A stretch of 7,734 nucleotides of DNA from Paenibacillaceae bacterium UBA6304 (GTDB taxonomy: Bacteria > Bacillota > Bacilli > Paenibacillales > Paenibacillaceae). The stretch is from positions 1 to 7,734 of the forward strand of contig DJTQ01000442.1 in the NCBI GenBank assembly GCA_002439285.1. The letters are read 5' to 3'. Made by a program: the position numbers and the translations under genes. Under the pieces are notes generated by a model. It was given only the letters and a program-made list of their open reading frames with translations, was not told the DNA's origin and made no database searches. Below, one piece after another: positions 5,919 through 7,734 of this stretch (within the stretch, counting starts at the first letter, position 1; the number at the start of each line of letters is the position of its first letter).

Positions 5919-5958
5919 ATCGCCTTTCCAATAATTTGAGAGGCGATTTGATTCGCCT
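5919..5958 (-). repeat. Two competing hairpins upstream of the small ORF
   Basis: The segment AGGCGAT (plus strand, 5941-5947) can pair with ATCGCCT at 5919-5925 (7 bp, 15-base loop), or its first six bases can pair with TCGCCT at 5953-5958 (6 bp, 6-base loop). The two stems share an arm and cannot form together. They lie in the apparent leader of the 38-residue ORF. Confidence 0.4.
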
Positions 5959-5973
5959 TTGCATCTCTTTCGA

Positions 5974-6025
5974 GAAAATAAGCAAACGGTAGGCTAAGGT
6001 TGTCCCTTAAACCTACCGCTTGCTT
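5974..6025 (-). terminator. Intrinsic terminator of sigG
   Basis: On the minus strand a 14-bp stem with one G-U pair (AAGCAAGCGGTAGG with CCTACCGTTTGCTT) is extended by an inner TAAGG/CCTTA stem around GACAA. ATTTTCTC follows, so the U-tract is short. It begins 8 bases after the sigG stop at 6034 and probably ends the sigE-sigG transcript. Confidence 0.88.
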
Positions 6026-6033
6026 TATTTGCC

Positions 6034-6816
6034 TTACGACTTCACATGCTTCTGCATTTGTAGGATGGCGGATTTCTCGAGCCTGGAAACCTGAGCCTGG
6101 GAGATGCCGATCTCGTCGGCCACCTCCATCTGAGTCTTGCCTTCGAAGAATCGCATCGACAGGATCATTTTCTCCCGCCGTCCCAGCCGCTGCATCGCTT
6201 CCCGCAGCGCGATCTCCTCAATCCAGGAGACGTCCTTGTTTCTGTCGTCACTGATCTGATCCATCACATAGATAGGATCGCCTCCGTCATGGTAGATCGG
6301 CTCGAACAAGGATACCGGATCCTGAATAGCGTCGAGCGCGAATACGACATCCTCCTTTGGAAGACCGAGCGCTTCCGAGATTTCAAAAATCGTCGGTTCC
6401 CGCGAATTTTTGTTCGTCAGGCTATCCCGCATCTGCAGAGCTTTATAAGCGATGTCCCGCAGGCTCCGCGAAACGCGGATCGGGTTATTGTCACGAAGAT
6501 AACGACGTATTTCCCCGATGATCATCGGCACTGCATAAGTCGAAAATTTGACATTCTGCGATAAATCAAAATTATCGATGGCTTTCATGAGTCCGATGCA
6601 CCCGACTTGAAACAGGTCGTCCACAAACTCCCCCCGATTATTGAACCGCTGGATGACACTCAGTACGAGTCTGAGGTTGCCATTCACTAACTTCTCTCTG
6701 GCTGATCTTACGTGGTCCTGCTGCAAAGAGTGGAACAATTCACGCATTTCCGCATTGGTTAGAACGGGCAATTTTGCGGTATCAACCCCGCAAATCTCGA
6801 CTTTGTTTCGGGTCAT
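6034..6816 (-). CDS. sigG: RNA polymerase sporulation sigma factor sigma-G
   Basis: Directs late forespore transcription after engulfment. The 260-residue product equals B. subtilis sigma-G in length. The N-terminus reads NKVEICGVDTAKLPVL. Region 2 follows (NGNLRLVLSVIQRFNNRGEF, DDLFQVGCIGLMKAIDNFDL, FSTYAVPMIIGEIRRYLRDN), then region 3 (RDIAYKALQMRDSL, PTIFEISEALGLP), and a region 4 helix-turn-helix near the end (EGKTQMEVADEIGISQAQVSRLE). Asn45, reported in B. subtilis sigma-G to allow binding of the anti-sigma factor Gin, is present. The ATG at 6816 is chosen because GGGAGGT lies 7 bases upstream and it gives the exact family start; the frame is open further upstream, but that part translates sequence lying under the end of sigE. 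It lies 88 bases after sigE and ends in a strong terminator. A sigma-F-like promoter lies in the gap. Confidence 0.98.
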   Translation of the reverse strand: MTRNKVEICGVDTAKLPVLTNAEMRELFHSLQQDHVRSAREKLVNGNLRLVLSVIQRFNNRGEFVDDLFQVGCIGLMKAIDNFDLSQNVKFSTYAVPMIIGEIRRYLRDNNPIRVSRSLRDIAYKALQMRDSLTNKNSREPTIFEISEALGLPKEDVVFALDAIQDPVSLFEPIYHDGGDPIYVMDQISDDRNKDVSWIEEIALREAMQRLGRREKMILSMRFFEGKTQMEVADEIGISQAQVSRLEKSAILQMQKHVKS

Positions 6817-6849
6817 CAAGTCTACCTCCCAAGGAGAAACATTAATGAT

Positions 6850-6878
6850 CATTATCTCCCGGGGTTGTATTTTTATTC
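6850..6878 (-). promoter_or_regulatory. Candidate sigma-F (sigma-G autoregulatory) promoter of sigG
   Basis: The minus strand at 6859-6850 reads GGAGATAATG, which fits the sigma-F -10 consensus GGNNANAHTR at every constrained position. GAATA (6878-6874) lies 14 bases upstream as a -35 resembling GYATA, one base closer than usual. The predicted start, near 6843, is about 27 bases before the sigG ATG. In B. subtilis spoIIIG is transcribed by sigma-F and then by sigma-G. The match is seen; the function is inferred from that precedent. Confidence 0.5.
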
Positions 6879-6904
6879 CTGAATTCACTACATGTCCGCT
6901 CCGC

Positions 6905-7627
6905 CTACACCATCTTGTTGAATTCCTTGCGAAGCCGCTTGATGATCCGCTTTTCCAGTCTCGAAATATAGGACTGGGAAATTCCAAGGAGATCCGCAAC
7001 GTCCTTTTGCGTCTTTTCTTCACCGCCGACAAGGCCAAAGCGAAGCTCCATAATCATTCGCTCCCGCTCGCTAAGTTTATCAAGCGCCTTGTGCAGTAGC
7101 TTGCGATCCACCTGCTCCTCGATGTTGCGGTAGATCGTATCATTCTCCGTACCGAGGACGTCGGAGAGGAGCAGTTCATTCCCGTCCCAGTCAATGTTCA
7201 GCGGTTCATCAAAGGATACTTCAGTCCTGATTTTGCTATTTCGGCGCAGATACATCAGAATCTCATTTTCAATACAGCGGGATGCATAGGTCGCCAGCTT
7301 GATTTTTTTCTCGGGATCAAAGGTGTTTACCGCTTTGATAAGCCCGATCGTGCCGATCGAGACGAGGTCCTCGATATTGATTCCCGTATTCTCGAATTTT
7401 CTGGCGATATAGACCACTAGCCGGAGATTCCGTTCGATCAGCATCGCCCGGATCGCGGCCTCCCCGGTCGACAGCCGCTGCAGCAAATATTCTTCTTCCT
7501 CGCGCGTCAATGGAGGCGGCAGCGCTTCGCTTCCGCCGATATAATAAATTTCTTCGCTTTTCAGTCCGAATAAAAATAATAAACGGTAGTACTGCAGTTG
7601 CAGCATCATTTTCCACTTTACACGCAT
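6905..7627 (-). CDS. sigE: RNA polymerase sporulation sigma factor sigma-E precursor
   Basis: Controls early mother-cell transcription. The 240-residue product matches the family length (239 in B. subtilis). It starts with a basic, hydrophobic pro-sequence of roughly 27 residues ([20 protein letters not shown]) that holds the protein inactive at the membrane. SpoIIGA removes it close to the conserved [13 protein letters not shown], also present. Region 2 covers about 62-130 ([48 protein letters not shown]), followed by [20 protein letters not shown]. The region 4 helix-turn-helix near the C-terminus reads [24 protein letters not shown]. The ATG at 7627 follows AGGAGG with a rather long 11-base spacer. 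The site overlaps the end of the upstream gene, so synthesis of pro-sigma-E is coupled to its protease. Identification is certain. Confidence 0.98.
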   Translation of the reverse strand: MRVKWKMMLQLQYYRLLFLFGLKSEEIYYIGGSEALPPPLTREEEEYLLQRLSTGEAAIRAMLIERNLRLVVYIARKFENTGINIEDLVSIGTIGLIKAVNTFDPEKKIKLATYASRCIENEILMYLRRNSKIRTEVSFDEPLNIDWDGNELLLSDVLGTENDTIYRNIEEQVDRKLLHKALDKLSERERMIMELRFGLVGGEEKTQKDVADLLGISQSYISRLEKRIIKRLRKEFNKMV

Positions 7628-7642
7628 GGCTTCGTTTTCCTC

Positions 7643-7734
7643 CTAAATTTCATTCCCGTATTCATGCTGGGCCAATCCCCCGAATTCATACGCCGGCGTG
7701 AGACTGCGATCCATGATCCGCCGATCCGCATTCC
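7643..7734 (-). CDS. spoIIGA: C-terminal end of SpoIIGA, pro-sigma-E protease (cut by window)
   Basis: The frame open to the window edge ends at TAG (7645-7643) and gives 29 residues ending LTPAYEFGGLAQHEYGNEI. The tail is too short and variable to identify by sequence. The call rests on position: spoIIGA directly precedes sigE in Bacillales, and here the stop lies inside the sigE ribosome-binding site (TAGGAGG). SpoIIGA is a membrane-bound aspartic-type protease that cleaves the sigma-E pro-sequence on a signal from the forespore; its membrane and catalytic parts lie outside the window. One other frame also stays open here, through into sigE, but it has a less protein-like composition. Confidence 0.72.
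   Translation of the reverse strand, partial: NADRRIMDRSLTPAYEFGGLAQHEYGNEI

Noticed and set aside
6817..7038. N-terminal extension of sigG by 74 codons
   Set aside because: The extension translates the end of sigE in another frame and the gap. The start at 6816 has a good Shine-Dalgarno and gives exactly the family length.
1..7734. Mobile elements, CRISPR arrays, tRNA or rRNA genes, defence systems
   Set aside because: I looked on both strands and saw no transposase, direct-repeat array, tRNA-like fold, rRNA sequence or defence gene. The gene order is that of the conserved chromosome core.

Overview
The window is a stretch of chromosome from an endospore-forming Firmicute, most likely a Paenibacillus or close relative within Bacillales. 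This rests on near-family-consensus sigma-E and sigma-G proteins, a T-box leader on an aminoacyl-tRNA synthetase gene, strong Shine-Dalgarno sites, and the order spoIIGA-sigE-sigG-ylmC-pgeF(ylmD)-ylmE-sepF-ylmG-ylmH-divIVA-ileS. That is the classical Bacillus order downstream of the cell-division cluster. No taxonomic search was possible, so genus is an inference. Every gene lies on the minus strand, so transcription runs from high to low coordinates. The two end genes are cut by the window: spoIIGA keeps only its C-terminus and ileS only its N-terminal 365 residues.

From the high end (7734 to about 5974) lies the sporulation block. It holds the tail of spoIIGA (pro-sigma-E processing protease), sigE with an intact pro-sequence, a short gap with a candidate sigma-F-type promoter, sigG, and a strong intrinsic terminator. 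Between 5974 and 5737 is a small island bounded by two intrinsic terminators. It contains an unrecognised 38-residue acidic ORF. Bacillus subtilis has ylmA at this place; no ylmA is present here.

From 5653 to 2160 is the ylm cluster: ylmC (PRC-barrel), pgeF/ylmD (laccase-domain purine nucleoside phosphorylase), ylmE (YggS-type PLP protein), sepF (FtsZ anchor), ylmG (YggT membrane protein) and ylmH (S4 RNA-binding protein). From pgeF to ylmH the junctions are tight. Two of them have the same design: a GAGGTGA site contains the upstream gene's TGA stop and drives a TTG start. After a 116-base gap containing a perfect Spo0A-box match comes divIVA, the polar and septal scaffold. A sigma-A-like promoter then drives a roughly 360-nt isoleucine T-box leader and ileS.

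Together the genes serve septum formation and its use in sporulation (SepF, DivIVA, SpoIIGA, sigma-E, sigma-G), with translation-related neighbours (IleRS, YlmH, YlmE). This is a conserved core region. I see no mobile element, CRISPR array, tRNA, rRNA or clearly novel multi-gene system. The points most worth a second look are the eukaryote-like (type 2) IleRS at the standard ileS locus, the 0A box before divIVA, the small ORF between two terminators, and the sigma-F-like promoter before sigG.
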